A DNA stretch of 64,000 bases from Cliona cf. orientalis (GCA_963930775.1 OZ005689.1:34457235-34521234), one strand, 5' to 3'. Shown: positions 1 to 11,493, counted from the stretch's first letter. The notes: generated by a model not told the origin, from the letters alone. Program-made: numbers and translations.

Positions 1-233
1 CGTCCAAGTAGGTGAGCTAAAGACAGAGGCTTTAGTACTGTAGCTAGCTAAAGGCATGGGGGGTTCTATGAAGCCTAGATTTTACACTACTATACAGGCT
101 AAGTATCAGACAGCTAATCAGAATGGGGGGTTCGTTCGAGCCCATCGAACCCCCTCTGGATCCCCCCCTGGTTTACTGCCATAAATCCCTGGCCCCGTGC
201 TATAACTATAACACATTTACAAATATGTTAACT

Positions 234-338
234 CCAAACAATGACCGCACCATTCCTTCAGTGATTATTCCATATTCCATCCCACTCAGCTCCTCGATGC
301 CAACACTCCCACTCACACAAATGATTCTGCTTGCTCTG
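234..338 (-). pseudogene. Decayed copy of gene E second exon
   Basis: About 105 bases match 40051-40156 closely, with scattered substitutions and a few single-base gaps. The 40 kb copy is the second exon of gene E, where the segment reads as open coding sequence on the minus strand. Here the gaps shift the frame, so this is a fragment of a duplicated exon and not a gene. Flanking sequence up to about 470 holds only a GTC/GTT-rich stretch that gives spurious low-complexity ORFs on both strands. Confidence 0.6.
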
Positions 339-470
339 TATGAGAGAGTGAAGTACATCATTACCCCGCGCGCATGCGCAAGGGGTAAAGTAATCGGTCG
401 TGTCGTCGTTGTCGTTGTCGTTAGCACAAAAATCGCCATATCTCGAGATATAGACGTCTAAGCGACTCGT

Positions 471-1178
471 AATCATAACGAATCAATCGAGTTCAGTGAA
501 AAACTGGCTTCGGTATGCGTCAAATCGAGGGATACGGTCCACTAGCGTCACAAATAGTGCCTTTTTGTTGGCCACCGTAGCCACGCCTATCGACAGTGCC
601 CACAATGCATATGCATACCAATTGTGCTTTCTGCTCATGCGCACAACTAAGTGGCCAAACATATGACTGGTAAAGATCGTCCATGTTCTAAATAATGCTC
701 GTGATGTCTACAGTGACTGAAATCTGTAACCAATCATAATGTAAGATAGCTATACTACTATTATTACAACAAATATAGGTAGAAATTCATATGTTCCTAG
801 TTTGGGCTAGGTCTGGGTGCAGAGAGCGCTTTTTCAAGTGTCACCGGAACCCCCAATAGTTTAAACTCTTTAGCAGCATTTCTATTTCTCTGAAGTTTAC
901 AAAATTATAGCCATGCACCATGCACATGCACCGAAAGTAAATGTATAGATTGCACAATGTGCGCGCGGGGTATGTGTTCTACAGAGCTCTAGTTATAGTA
1001 TATTATAGGGCCTTTGATACCCAGCTGAAAACTGTGGCCTGAATGGTTCTTAATGGTTAGCTGTAGCATACGAATTGTTAAAGGGAATGAATGTGCAACA
1101 ACCAGATATATAAATTTATGCCAGTAGAGAATGTATTAGTTTTAGAACTTGTGTATCCATTGGAAATGCAGATACATA
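471..1178. other. No gene seen
   Basis: No coding signal or defined repeat structure recognised. The stretch around 560-720 shows faint resemblance to 61690-61800 (both contain CTCATGCGCACAAC-like and AATAATGC-like pieces), possibly remnants of an old dispersed repeat. Confidence 0.4.
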
Positions 1179-1204
1179 CGTAGGTAGGTAGGTAGGTAGG
1201 TAGG
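1179..1204. repeat. (GTAG)n microsatellite
   Basis: Six uninterrupted tetranucleotide units of GTAG/TAGG. Confidence 0.9.
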
Positions 1205-1262
1205 ATAGCTAACCACACTCAATTCTGCATACGTATTTCGATATGTAAAATTTAATTATATA

Positions 1263-2170
1263 TACCGTAGAATCCCGCGATTACGCCCCCGCCTTTGTGC
1301 ATGCTAGCATCAGGCAAAAGTGGGGAGCGGGCTTATTCGCGGGATCCTTACATTTCCACATGACAACCATTACCGACAGTCGCGTGCCGCGTGGGTGCGC
1401 GATCTCTGTACTTTCTCTGGCTGTTTGATGGGCAAAACTCGAGAACAAAGTAAGGTATCAAAGTCTGGTTAATAAGCGCACATGCTTATTAAGCGCATAT
1501 TTTTTAATAAGCGCATGCTTCCTTTCTGTTATTAAGTTAAGTATTGTCTAATAATCGCATGCGCCCAATGAAGACGACAGTAATAGATCTAGTCATCGTT
1601 TGATCAAGAATGTTCCATGCTCTACATGGCTAGTAGTTTACCAACCTATTAATTTTTCGGATAGCCAATGCAACTGCATGAGATCGGCTATACTCAACAC
1701 TTCGATGTTCCACTGAGACGGGTTCGGACTCTTGACTGAAGTGTGCGCCAAAGAAATCGACTATTTTTTCATAGTTTTTTTTTCCAGCGATGGCATCTGA
1801 TCATACTCCCATGAACTACTACAGAGCTTAGTCCACGAATCGCTGTGTTCATAACTTGCTAGCTTTGTGATTGAGCGCTCGAACATGCTGGCAGTGGGCG
1901 GGGCCAAAACTTCACTCTTTATTAAGCGCACATTGTCTAATAGGCGCACGTTTCTGTACCATACTTTACGGTATAATATGACTCAAATAGCTAGTTTGCT
2001 AGCTAGCTGTAGCTACCATTTTTATTGGCCTATGGACTCTAGATATCTATATTTTACTGTTAGCCAGGGGGGCTTATACGCGAGACAAAACTACCTAAGC
2101 AGGAACTTGAGCTAAAAATGCAGGGCGGCTTATGCGCGAGGGGGGGGGGGAATCGCGGGATTCTATGGTA
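1263..2170. mobile_element. MITE family A, copy 1, split by a MITE B insertion
   Basis: Non-autonomous DNA element with terminal inverted repeats TACCGTAGAATCCCGCGATT at the left and its inverse (one mismatch) at the right, each starting with TA. The ends carry CCCCC-rich subterminal blocks (GGCTTATACGCGAGAC and similar). The intact 384-bp copy at 29498-29881 gives the same left and right halves in inverted orientation, so the extra 518 bp here (1456-1973) is a later insertion. The TA ends suggest a Tc1/mariner-superfamily origin (inference). No transposase reading frame remains. Confidence 0.85.
1456..1973. mobile_element. MITE family B, copy 1, nested in MITE A
   Basis: Begins TATCAAAGTCTGGTTAATAA and ends ACTTTACGGTA, degenerate versions of the terminus TACCGTAAAGTCTGGTTAAT seen cleanly at 33415. 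Subterminal AATAAGCGCATGC repeats occur at the left, and AAGCGCACATTGTCTAATAG at the right. Comparison with the empty site in MITE A copy 2 (around 29690) places the insertion at a TA dinucleotide. No open reading frame of interest. Confidence 0.8.
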
Positions 2171-2394
2171 CATGTTTCTTCACCGGCTCATATATATTAT
2201 GCTCCTAGTATTAGGATTATACATACAAAATTTCTGTAAGTAGAACGTATAAGTCAAGCTGTAGTATCCATAATCCAACACCATCAACTTTAGAGATCAC
2301 TACAGGGCATATTCCTAGTCTATTGTGTGATGCTGGATACACTTCTCAATTTAAAGTAGGAACAGCTCATTCAGAATTGTATTCCCAGTCTTAC

Positions 2395-2529
2395 ACACTG
2401 TTTACACATACAAGCTGGCTTTGACTAAACTACGTTGGAATGTACTTTAAATTTAGGGCCTTAAGTCAGCTCAGACACTAAACGAATTTGAAATCTGTTT
2501 CAAACCACCTCCCAGACGTGGTTAGAAAG
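2395..2529. mobile_element. MITE family C, left part (split by the LTR element)
   Basis: Resembles the copy at 63448: a TTTACACATACAAGCTGGC start, GGGCCTTAAG in the middle, then CAAACCACCTCCCAGACGTG shared with 63630-63650. It stops abruptly at 2529, where the LTR retrotransposon starts; the other half resumes at 7439. The last five bases (GAAAG, 2525-2529) are the target duplication of the LTR element. Confidence 0.7.
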
Positions 2530-2645
2530 TGTAATGTTTGTAGTTATTTTGTGTATTTTTTGTGAATCTATATAATATGTGTGCATCGCAATATTGTCGA
2601 CAACTATTAATGAAAAGTTTTACTTCACTGTGCCAAGTCACGACT
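2530..2645 (+). repeat. 5' LTR
   Basis: Starts TGTAATGTTTG and ends near CACGACT; the 3' LTR has CACGACA, giving the expected TG...CA ends. The LTR is unusually short, as in some Ty3/gypsy lineages such as Mag. The following TGGCAACGAG (2650-2660) is a candidate primer-binding site; which tRNA would match was not determined. Confidence 0.85.
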
Positions 2646-3728
2646 GTTTTGGCAACGAGTTACAGGATCTTGAACTCATCGCACTGCTGGGAAAGATAGA
2701 GCAGTATGATCCCGAGCAGGAGGAATGGCCTCAGTACGTGAAGAGGCTAGAGCAATTATTTGAGGCTAACGATTTCACTGGAGACACGAAAGCGTACAAG
2801 CGACGGGCTACTTTCCTCTCGGTCATCGGGCCAGCGCCCTACACACTGTTGAGAAGCCTCCTTGCTCCTGCGAAGCCAAAAGAAAAGAAGTACGACGAGC
2901 TGGTTGCAAAACTTACAGAGCATTACAGTCCGATACCTTCCGAGGTCATGCAGCGTTTTCGCTTCAACTCCAGGTCGAGACAGGCTGGAGAATCTGTAGC
3001 GTCGTCTTGCACAGCACTGTAACTACGGCGATACTCTGAATAAAATGCTCAGAGATCGAATCATCTGGGGGATAAACAACGAGCCGATTCAAAAGGAGCT
3101 ACTACAGGAGACTGACCTCACCTACGCTAACGTTGTGTCAATAGCGAAAGGATTCGAAATGGCTACTAAGAACCTGAAAGAGATGCAAGCACCCGGCAAA
3201 GCTAAGTCAACCTCTGGAAGCAGCACAGGGGTACATGTCAAGTCAGAGCCAGTGCACAAGGTAGCAGGGAAAAGAGCCAGCACGGCAGAGGGTGGAGCTC
3301 AAGTGATTTGTCACCGCTGTGGCAAGCCAGGCCATTTGGCTACTGTGTGCAGATTCCGAGATAGTGTTTGTCACAAATGCAAAATGAAGGGACGCCTAGC
3401 TAAAGTTTGCACGAGCAAATCTCGACCCCAACCTGCACCCCAAGGAAAGTCGACTAAGAGAACTACTTCACAACCTGTTCGCCAGCTAGACGAGGAGTAC
3501 GATTCGGACACAGATAACTCCATGCAGCCAATCCTGACTATTGGCCAAAGACGAGATGGCCACACACCTCCCATAAAGGTACAAGTTGAAGTAGATAAGG
3601 TCTCCATGTCCATGGAGATAGATACAGGTGCCTGTGTTTCCATAATCTCTGAGAACAGGTACCACAAGTTGTGGCCGGGGAGGAGCATAAGTACATCCAC
3701 TATCAGGCTGCAGACCTACTCAAAGTAG
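2646..3728 (+). pseudogene. gag-pro: Ty3/gypsy gag and protease remnant
   Basis: The 5' part (to 3022) is a retrotransposon capsid-like segment rich in charged residues. After a frameshift near 3010-3045 it continues to two zinc knuckles at about 3310-3410. The first is an intact CCHC motif (C-x2-C-x4-H-x4-C). The second has lost its histidine (arginine in that place). The aspartic protease active-site triad DTGA lies at about 3624-3635, and the frame closes with a stop at 3726. Lesions: one frameshift, one stop and a degraded knuckle. In the family, Gag packages RNA and the protease processes the polyprotein. No function is expected from this copy. Confidence 0.85.
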
Positions 3729-3737
3729 CCTATTACA

Positions 3738-6610
3738 GTGGTGGGTAGCACAGATGTACAAGTTGTTTACCAAGGTCAGACAGCTATACTACCTTTGGTG
3801 GTTGTCAAGGGAGATGGGCCTACCCTTCTGGGAAGAAATTGGCTCACTAAGATTAAATTGAATTGGGATAAGATCCACTGCATGCAGAACCCCCGGCTGC
3901 ATGATTTACTGAGCCAGTATGATGAGCTTTTTCAGGAACGCCTTGGAACTTTCAAAGATTACGAGGCAAAGATTGAGACGGATCCAGGTGCTACACCCCA
4001 CTTCTGCAAAGCTCGCACAGTTCCGTATGCGAAGGTCCAGGAGGAGCTGGACAGATTAGTGGCTGAAGGAACACTGGAGCCAGTTGACTACTCCGACAGG
4101 GCAGCTCCAGTGATGAAGAGTGACCGTAAGAGTGTACGCATCTGTGGAGATTTTCGAATGACGATTAACCCTGTGTCCAAGCTGAACCGTTACCTCATAC
4201 CTAAGACAGAGGATATTTTCGCTACACTTAAGCAAGGGAAATTATTCACCAAGCTAGACCTGAGCCAGGCGTACCTGCAGCTCTAGCTGGAGGAGTCAAG
4301 CAAGTACGTGGTTATCAGCACCCACAAGGGCCTCTTCCGCTGCACACGCCTGCCGTACGGTATCTCCTCTGCCCCTGGAATATTTCAGAAAGCCATGGAG
4401 CAGTCAGTTGTTGCAGGGTATCCTGCACGTTACCGTTTATATCGATGATATTTTGATCCATTCCAAGACTGAGGCTGAGCACTTGAAGAGCTTGGAGGAA
4501 GTTTTCAAACGGTTGGCCAATGCTGAGTTGAAGGTAAAGAAGCAAAAATGCAAATTTATGGTACCGTCTGTACCTTACCTTACCTTGGTCACATCATTGA
4601 CTCAGAGGGTCTACATCTGCTCCCACTCCCAACAATGTGACTGAGCTGAAGTCCTACCTTAGGTTGCTTACTTACTACGGGAAATTCCTGCCTAACTTAT
4701 CGACTTGACTAGCACCGCTCTACAAGCTTCTAAGCAAGAAAGAACCGTGGGAATGGACATCCGCACAAGGCAAAGCATTCAATGAATCGAAGGAGTTACT
4801 CACGTCCTTGCAATTGCTCGTTCATTACAACTCGAAACTTCCGTTACTTCTGTCTTGCGATGCGTCTGCTTACGGCATTATCGCAGTTCTGGCTCACCGA
4901 ATGCCAGACGGTTCAGAGAAGCCGATTGGGTACGCCTCCCGTACCTTGAATTCTGCCGAGCGAAATTATTCACAGCTCGAGAAGGAGGGCCTTTCACTAG
5001 TGTTTGGAATCAAGCGGTTTTACTCCTATTTGTTTGGTAATTCATTCACCCTAATCACAGACCACAAGCTAGGCCTCCTTGATAGCCAGAAGCCTACTTC
5101 ACCGCAAGCATCGGCGAGAATCCACGACCGCTCACGCAAACGCCGATGCGTGGAGTCACCTTCCCTTACCTGTTGAACTGTCTATTAAGCAGCCACCGCC
5201 GGAGATTGTATTGCTAGTGGATCACCTTGATAATTCACCTGTTACTGCTCACCAAATCCAAGAGTGCACTCGAAAGGATCCACTGCTCGCTCCAATTGTT
5301 CAGTTTGTGCAGCAGGGATGGCCTAGCGTATGTCCAGATCCGGACAAGCTTGCCCCTTTTTTCGAGAAGAAAGCAGAGCTCTCAATTTACGAAAGTTGTC
5401 TACTGTGGGAGTACTAGGGTCATCATTCCTCACACCTGCCGAGATGCTGTACTCACTGAGCTTCATGAAGGTCATCCTGGTGTCACACGAATGAAGAGAC
5501 TCCTAGGATGTATGTATGGTGGCCTGGTATCACGAAGGATATCGAACGAACTGTCCAACGATGTTCTGCTTGTCAATTGCACCAATCAACACTGTCAGTT
5601 GCCCCATTGCACTTGTGGAGTTGGCCTACTAGGCCGTGGGCACGCTTACACCTCGATTACGCCGGACGGGTACAAGGAAAGATGATACTTGTCATGGTCG
5701 ATGCTCATTCCAAATGGATTGAGGCTATTTGCACTCCGAACGCTGCTTCTACTGCCGTGATTGAGGAACTGAGAACGATATTCGCACAATTCGGAATTCC
5801 TGAAAGAGTTGTTACTGATAATATGTGTTTTGTCAGCGCAGAAATCGAAGCATTTTTCAAAGGTAATGGCATCAAGCATCGAACCTAAGCACCCTATCAT
5901 CCTGCCTCCAATCGACTTGCTGAGCGCGCTGTACAGACAGTCAAGAAAAGATTGAGGAAGATCACTCATGGTACTATGCATACTCGCCTTGCTCAAGTTC
6001 TCCTAACATACTGCCTCCTCACTCCACAATCCACTACTGGAATCTCTCTGAGTGAACTATTGTTGGGACACCATCCTAGATCATGACTGAATCTCTTGAA
6101 ACCCAGTACTGCTGATAGAGTAGAGAGGAATCAGATGAAACAGAAAGAGAAACATGATCTTAGATCCAGAGAGAGAAACTTTGAAGCTGGAGATGATGTT
6201 TTTGTGAGAAATTACCATCATGGAGAGACAAATGGTTGCCAGGTACTATTGAACAGAAAACTGGTTCTGTTTCCTACAGAGTGAAACTTGCAAATGGTAA
6301 AACTAGACGTCATCAAGATCAAGTTCGCAAACGTTCAGCGGAAGTACCTCAGGACTCTCATCGTGAGCCTGATATTCCAGATATTGTCATTCCACCATCT
6401 TCGCGAGAAACTGCATCTGCTAATACTGAAACTTCTACTGCTAGTCCTGCTTTTGAGACTATGCCGACTGAGAACACGAACTCAGAGCCTGCATCACCTG
6501 ATCCGATTCCAACTAACCCAGATGCAGCAAGAGTAAATCCTACTCCTGAGAAATCCTATCCAAAGCGTAACGGTGTTCCTGTAGAGAGATTTGAACCTAC
6601 CTGGACTTGA
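3738..6610 (+). pseudogene. pol: Ty3/gypsy pol remnant (RT, RNase H, integrase)
   Basis: Reverse transcriptase runs from about 3890 to 4650: the KLDLSQAYLQL motif is followed immediately by a stop at 4284-4286, and the catalytic YIDD box lies at about 4438-4449. RNase H (about 4810-5080) shows the SCDASAYG and TDHK motifs. Integrase follows from about 5455: a zinc-binding domain with the HxGHPG and CSAC motifs, then catalytic aspartates in LHLDYAG and VVTDN and the glutamate in AERAV. A C-terminal tail rich in Pro/Thr/Ser ends at 6610. Frameshifts or stops occur near 4286, 4640, 5170, 5415, 5500, 5885, 6085 and 6240. Closest by eye to Ty3/gypsy elements with short LTRs. Confidence 0.92.
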
Positions 6611-6713
6611 GTCATTTTCTGGTTGTATCACTTCATGCTTATTCATTTGTGCAAACTTCATGCATACAGATGATGTACATGCTTTCCTTATTTTTGGTTT
6701 GTGTAATTATCTT

Positions 6714-6727
6714 AAGAGGGAAGGAAG
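6714..6727 (+). promoter_or_regulatory. Polypurine tract
   Basis: AAGAGGGAAGGAAG lies immediately upstream of the 3' LTR, the expected position for plus-strand priming. Confidence 0.85.
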
Positions 6728-7438
6728 TGTAATGTTTGTGGTTATTTTGTGTATCCTGTTTTGTGGTTTTTGTGAATCTACATGCGACCGGATTTGGGAA
6801 AACCATCCGTAAGGGATCCGGGCGCGATTCGTGCAATGCACGTTTTTAGTAGCTCAGGTCAAAATTTGTCAAAGTCCAGATTTTGTCATATACATGTCGA
6901 ACAACCTTCTAACCGTTGCAGTCTTCTACGGAGGCTAGTCGTGCTATACGAAGGCGAAATAATACTTCATTTTGACCCACCTAGTCGCACAGCTGCCGTA
7001 CATGGAGCCCGATGCTATGGGCACTAATTAGAATTCTCTACCTAGATACAGCTAGATTCATCAAACTACTGTACGTTGGCTCACCTTTTTAGCTTCTTGG
7101 GCATCTAAGAACAATCGGCTGTCGTCAACAACGAAATAGTATGCGGAAACGCCATATGCGTGCATAGCAATGCCTTTAGACCGTAATTTCTCGATTATTG
7201 GGGGTGTGGAACGATCGCAAACAAAGCGCTGTATCTCAACAACAAAGCGTGCAATCGGTCTAAGACTTGAACGCGGGTCAGCTCTACGCTAGAGCTTATC
7301 AACCATTCATCAAACTCAATTTTCTGAAAAAATCCCATACGGAGGGCTTTCCCAAATTCGGTCACATACATGTGTGCATTGCAATATTGTCGATAAGTAT
7401 TAATGAAAAGTTTTACTTCACTGTGCCAAGTCACGACA
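6728..7438 (+). repeat. 3' LTR, interrupted by MITE T
   Basis: LTR sequence 6728-6782, then MITE T (6783-7366), then LTR sequence resuming as TACATGTGTGCATTGCAATA and ending CACGACA at 7438. The right segment matches 2575-2644 of the 5' LTR closely. Confidence 0.9.
6783..7366. mobile_element. MITE family T, copy 1, inside the 3' LTR
   Basis: Ends are TGCGACCGGATTTGGGAAAA and its inverse CCCAAATTCGGTCACA. Flanked by the 4-bp repeat TACA (6779-6782 and 7367-7370). Compared with the other copies it has lost about 110 bp in the middle, including most of the conserved ORF described for 26606-27273. It must be younger than the LTR element it interrupts. Confidence 0.88.
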
Positions 7439-7515
7439 GAAAGCTACTTTTAAAGCGATTTAATTAGCGTGTTTACATGAAGCCAGCTCAAGCTGAGCTA
7501 GCTTCCAAAGCGGTT
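7439..7515. mobile_element. MITE family C, right part
   Basis: Begins with the GAAAG target duplication and continues AAAGCGATTTAATTAGCG, GTTTACATGAAGCCAGCTC and AAGCGGTTTAAAGGCC. These GTTTACA and AAGCGGTTTA modules recur in the copy at 63448-63665 and complete the MITE begun at 2395. The exact right end is not clear. Confidence 0.55.
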
Positions 7516-8033
7516 TAAAGGCCTAGTGTATTAAACGGGCTTTAGAGCTTAACATGTATTTTACGGGTACTAATATTTTATATTTCTGTTAAGGTACCAT
7601 TAAATTGCGTGAGCGTGAGGTGGGGAATATGACACCTAAACCACATCAAAGTCATTAGTGAGGTACATGTTGTGTGACCACGCCCTTTTAATTGTCCAGG
7701 TCTCAGGGGTGTGGCTGCTAAGGCCGGAAATGTTCATTTAATATCCTCAATGGACCGGAAGCCGAGCCGGAAGGGAGGGGCCAGGCCACGCCCGAAACAG
7801 CCCCACCCTGTGCCTCAAGGACCACCATTCTCAATCAAGTGCCGACTGGCCACCGGATGTCCGCTGGAAGACCACAATCAATCCCAATTACAACACACAG
7901 CTTCCTCAAGGCCAAAACACACACAAACACTTCAAGGCCGTTCTGCCACACCGCCCACACAAGGGCTCACCTCATTTCCTGTGTGGGCGGGGTAACAACA
8001 CGTCATCGCAACTACATCCGCTTCAAACCATCG

Positions 8034-8267
8034 TCAGCTTCCGTCCAGCCGTACGGTCCCCTCCATCGCACCGGCGTACAGTGCCTCATTAACTGACATG
8101 GCCTCACCTTTGACCTCCTGCCACGCCCCCAAAGCCTCCTCGCGGGGTTCAAAAGTCACCACCGCTTCCGGGACACGCCCACCTATCGCCGAGGCCAAGT
8201 CCCAGGTGCCGATATCCAAGCACTGGCCCGTGAAGCCACGCCCAATCGAAAGCAATAAAACCTGCAT
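8034..8267 (-). CDS. Possible terminal exon or small ORF, unidentified
   Basis: A 77-codon open frame on the minus strand with an ATG at 8265-8267, in a G+C-rich stretch (7740-8570) unlike its surroundings. The predicted peptide starts with a short hydrophobic run and is otherwise mixed, without repeats. The in-frame start lies within GTTAATGCAG, which is also a plausible 3' splice site, so this may be a last exon whose upstream part is not recognised. No domain recognised. The region is rich in CCACGCCC and GGGCGTGG motifs, which can produce accidental open frames, so confidence is low. Confidence 0.3.
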   Translation of the reverse strand: MQVLLLSIGRGFTGQCLDIGTWDLASAIGGRVPEAVVTFEPREEALGAWQEVKGEAMSVNEALYAGAMEGTVRLDGS

Positions 8268-8599
8268 TAACGCACACACACACACTGCACACAGTGCCAG
8301 GAACACGCCCACATGCTTAATTAGGCCTAATTAACTTTTTTTTTTAAGTCGTTGCGGTTAATAGTTAAGAAAGAATGCTTTGATCTTGCTTTGATGTGGG
8401 CAATTACCAGTGTTTTCTTCAGGGGCCACTTCCGGTCGCTAATTACACGCGCATAATCATCCCTGGCCGATTCTGGACACGCCCACCTTCGACCAAAAGC
8501 ACTCGTATGGCCTCTTCGGCCACGCCCCCTCACGATTCGCTAATTGAATTAGCCAATTCTCATGCTCACGCCCACGCAATTTAATGGTACCTTAATTGG

Positions 8600-9026
8600 C
8601 CCTAAACCGCAAAATTGTGCCTCAGGCTCCGTAGAACCCTCACTTCACTTGGGATTCCTACATAGAGTCCTAAGTCACGTACAAACTTCTTAGAGTGTCG
8701 AACTAATATTTAATATATCAGTTGTATCTCCCCCAGGCAGTTATAATCTAGTCTATTGCACTAAAAATACATCAGTTCCTCTAGCTCTACGTTGTGTGTC
8801 AATGCATGCACATAATAATCTTATATTGAAATATTGCATATCATTGAAATAGAAGGTAGGTATAACAATGTTATACAGAATGACGGACAGCAGATGTATA
8901 CATATAACGGAAAATCTCAATTGACATCACTTTGGTTCGCCTCACTACTGGGGTGTAGCAGGCCTTTCTATTGCAAAATGGGCCTGGGGACATAACTACT
9001 CATTCAGGGTGAGCCCCAAATATAGT
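8600..9026. other. No gene seen
   Basis: AT-rich spacer with no coding signal or terminal inverted repeat noticed. Confidence 0.4.
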
Positions 9027-9465
9027 TACCGTATTATCTCTAATTTACGGACACCAGAAAAATAATTATTTTGGCCAATGTCCGCTATAATTAGAGCACA
9101 TGAAAATAGCCGGCGTTCGAAGTGTCCGATGAATTAGAACACGCTTTCAACGCATGCGCATTCGGTCAAATGGACGTGCGATCGAGCAGCTGCAGAGATT
9201 GAGAAAATGAGACAGTACCTGGAGCTCCCTGTTCATGGTGGGAAAGAGAACAACTCGCCTCCTTCAGTACCACCAAAGAAGCAGCTGTCGATTGCAAATA
9301 TTGCTCGATCAGTACCACGCTAGCGCGAGCTGTCCAACGATGTCCAGATAATTAGAACAAAAACTCAAACTTCATTGACTGTCCTGTGTAATTAGAGGTA
9401 AAAAAATAATTCGAAATGGTGTCCGGATAATTAGAGATGTCTGTTAAATTAGAGACAATACGGTA
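9027..9465 (+). mobile_element. pogo/Tc1-like deletion derivative
   Basis: 439-bp element with terminal inverted repeats TACCGTATTATCTCTAATTT and the inverse at 9446-9465, both including a terminal TA. Subterminal TCCGGATAATTAGA-like direct repeats occur on both sides. Inside, 9207-9323 is an open frame of 38 codons starting MRQYLELPVHGGKEN and including the PPKKQLSIANIA segment, which looks like the N-terminal end of a transposase left after an internal deletion. TA ends and size fit a pogo/Tc1-mariner MITE (family inference). Confidence 0.8.
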
Positions 9466-9469
9466 TGTG

Positions 9470-10900
9470 TCCATCTATCCATTATGGAAAGTCAGCAGAA
9501 GTGGTGTGACCTTATGACACGAGGCTTCATCCCTGGCAGTTGGGTATTGGAAGCTTCAACAATTCTGTACTTGTGAGTGCCAGCCATGGCACTAGCTTCT
9601 TGTGCCAAGTAACCAATGGGCACTTATATTTGGCGGCCAGCAGTTATGCAAGCAGCTTGATTTGAAAGATGATATTTTCCGAGCAATCGAGGAAGTAGTA
9701 GTTTCTGACTTTGGCTTCTTGCCTTCTACTGTCTTGGGAGAGGAGCTACGAGCAAGCCAGTTAGTTGACACAAATTTTGCCTAACCTACTACTCTACTTA
9801 GCTTGTGCAAATCATCGAGGGGGCAAGCCTTTGTTCACTACGGATAGTAGAGGGGGAGGATTGGATGTACATGAACTATCTAGTAGTGGTAGCAAGTTTC
9901 GATCCCAAGTTGTGAATTTAATCAACTAATGTCACCATTAATACCACAGCTATAGTCTATCGTAATGGATGAGACTAAATTATAGTTGCATACCATGCAT
10001 GCTTATAAAATTTCATGACTGTCAAAGGCAGACTATCCCAAGACGCGGACATCGTATAAATCATAATACACCCAGACTCTATAGCCTTGCGTACTGATGT
10101 GTTTCTCATTTTCTAGCCGTCGCTTGATCTGGTAGTGCGTTAGTGTGCTACATCGAGTGTTAACACTGGATGATGTTGACAAACTTTACTGCAATAAAAA
10201 GTGCACATGCACTATGAGCTAGCAAGCGTGTGGATGACCTATTACTACATACATAGTATAGTGGATATCTTGTAGTACTGATTAGTGGGAGGGCAGTTTA
10301 CGTTGCCATAAATCCCTGGCAACCGTGCTATAACTCGTACATCCCACCTGATTGGCCAAAAGTCAGTCTCTACATGCATAGCCGTTCTAACCTGACAATA
10401 ATGGTTATGAACAGAAAGAGAGCCGCACAGTATACAAACCAGCAACGAAATTGATGATGGATGACGTGAGTGAACCATGGCACCATGGCTAGTTGAATCA
10501 ACCAGTGTTGCAGCTTTCCGTGAATAAGGACAGGTAGCTTCAAACACAAATTTAGACTGAAAAGAAGCTACAATGGTCAAAAGCTTGCTGGTGGACTGAG
10601 CGGCGGGATTGATGCATCCGCGCATGCGCTGAGGGTTATAGACGTACATACCGTATATAGCACGCAACCTAAGTCATGCTATCGCTATCTCGGGCTAAGT
10701 CAAGAATCAACAAATGACGCCAAAACTGGCCAACAAAGCGTTTTTGGAGAACTCCACACAAATTATGAATTGGGAACGCCATAAGGAACCTTGCAACACC
10801 GCAAAGTGGACTCACAAACGACGTATGTAGCAGCTAGCGTGGTTACACTTGCTTCTTTAGGGGTGCAAAAGCAGTAATATCTTCCACATGCAAGTCAAGA
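9470..10900. other. No confident gene
   Basis: An open frame of about 60 codons at 9602-9784 (+) has no ATG and no partner exon. A 140-codon frame at 10245-10667 (-) has no domain I recognise. Sequence at 10308-10340 resembles 178-212 (CCATAAATCCCTGGC followed by CCGTGCTATAACT), so part of this stretch is repeat-derived. Confidence 0.4.
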
Positions 10901-10926
10901 TTGCTTAACAAAGAAGTTAGGTGCAT

Positions 10927-11041
10927 GATAATCGAGAAAAGCAAGTGTAGGGATGTATAGTGGATGTGATTATCCCTAAATATCTTACGTACTTTTGACC
11001 CTGCCATCCCTACTTCATCCTTCAATTTTTATACTTGTATA
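10927..11041. repeat. Family G repeat, single arm
   Basis: Matches the arms of the inverted element at 34145-34515: AAGCAAGTGTAGGGATGTAT and CATCCCTACTTCATCCTTCA are shared. Only one arm is present here. Confidence 0.65.
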
Positions 11042-11493
11042 ATTTGAAAGATAATCAGCATTATTATAATAATTGCAATATTAACAATGCATGCATATGC
11101 ATGCATGAAAAAGATGATTCTGTGACAAGTTACTTGGGATGGGGACCACTGAACTGAAGGTCTCAAGGGTGGGACATTTGAATAGCTTGCACACACATAG
11201 TAACAGACAGACAGACAAACCAACTACCGTAACCCTCACACATGCACTGAGGGTTAATTGACAATTTGGCATTAACACCGGTAACATCCATGTTGTGTAA
11301 GGCAAATTCATAGTTTATTGTCTCAAGGGCGGTCATTATTCAGATTTCTTGTCGACTTAATGATATTCATACAGGAAACAGGAAGCCAAAGATTGCAAAA
11401 CCCACAAAATATACACACTACAATGATACATACATACATACATACTTGTACCATGGTTGTAACATTTTGACCAATCAGATTGCTCTATTAATT

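Larger units (their letters stand above)
2525..7443 (+). mobile_element. Ty3/gypsy LTR retrotransposon, complete outline, decayed
   Basis: A full structural outline can be read. Target duplication GAAAG lies at 2525-2529 and 7439-7443. Short LTRs of about 116 bp begin TGTAATGTTTG and the 3' copy ends CACGACA; the 3' LTR is interrupted by MITE T. Between them are gag, protease, reverse transcriptase, RNase H and integrase remnants in that order, which is the Metaviridae order. A polypurine tract precedes the 3' LTR. Without the nested MITE the element is about 4.3 kb. The two LTRs differ at several positions and the coding region has many stops and frameshifts, so the insertion is old and inactive. 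Confidence 0.92.

Noticed and set aside
123-476. Overlapping ORFs on both strands of 70-110 codons
   Set aside because: They come from a GTC/GTT low-complexity stretch and the decayed copy of gene E exon 2; frames are broken relative to the intact exon.
7180-7320. Possible tRNA or SINE promoter in the MITE T right end
   Set aside because: An A-box-like motif is present but no B-box at the proper spacing and no cloverleaf; kept only as a low-interest finding.
9602-9784. 60-codon plus-strand frame with protein-like composition
   Set aside because: No ATG start, no phase-compatible upstream exon found and no recognisable domain.
10245-10667. 140-codon minus-strand frame
   Set aside because: No domain, no ATG-near promoter signs, and part of the region (10308-10340) matches a dispersed repeat at 178.
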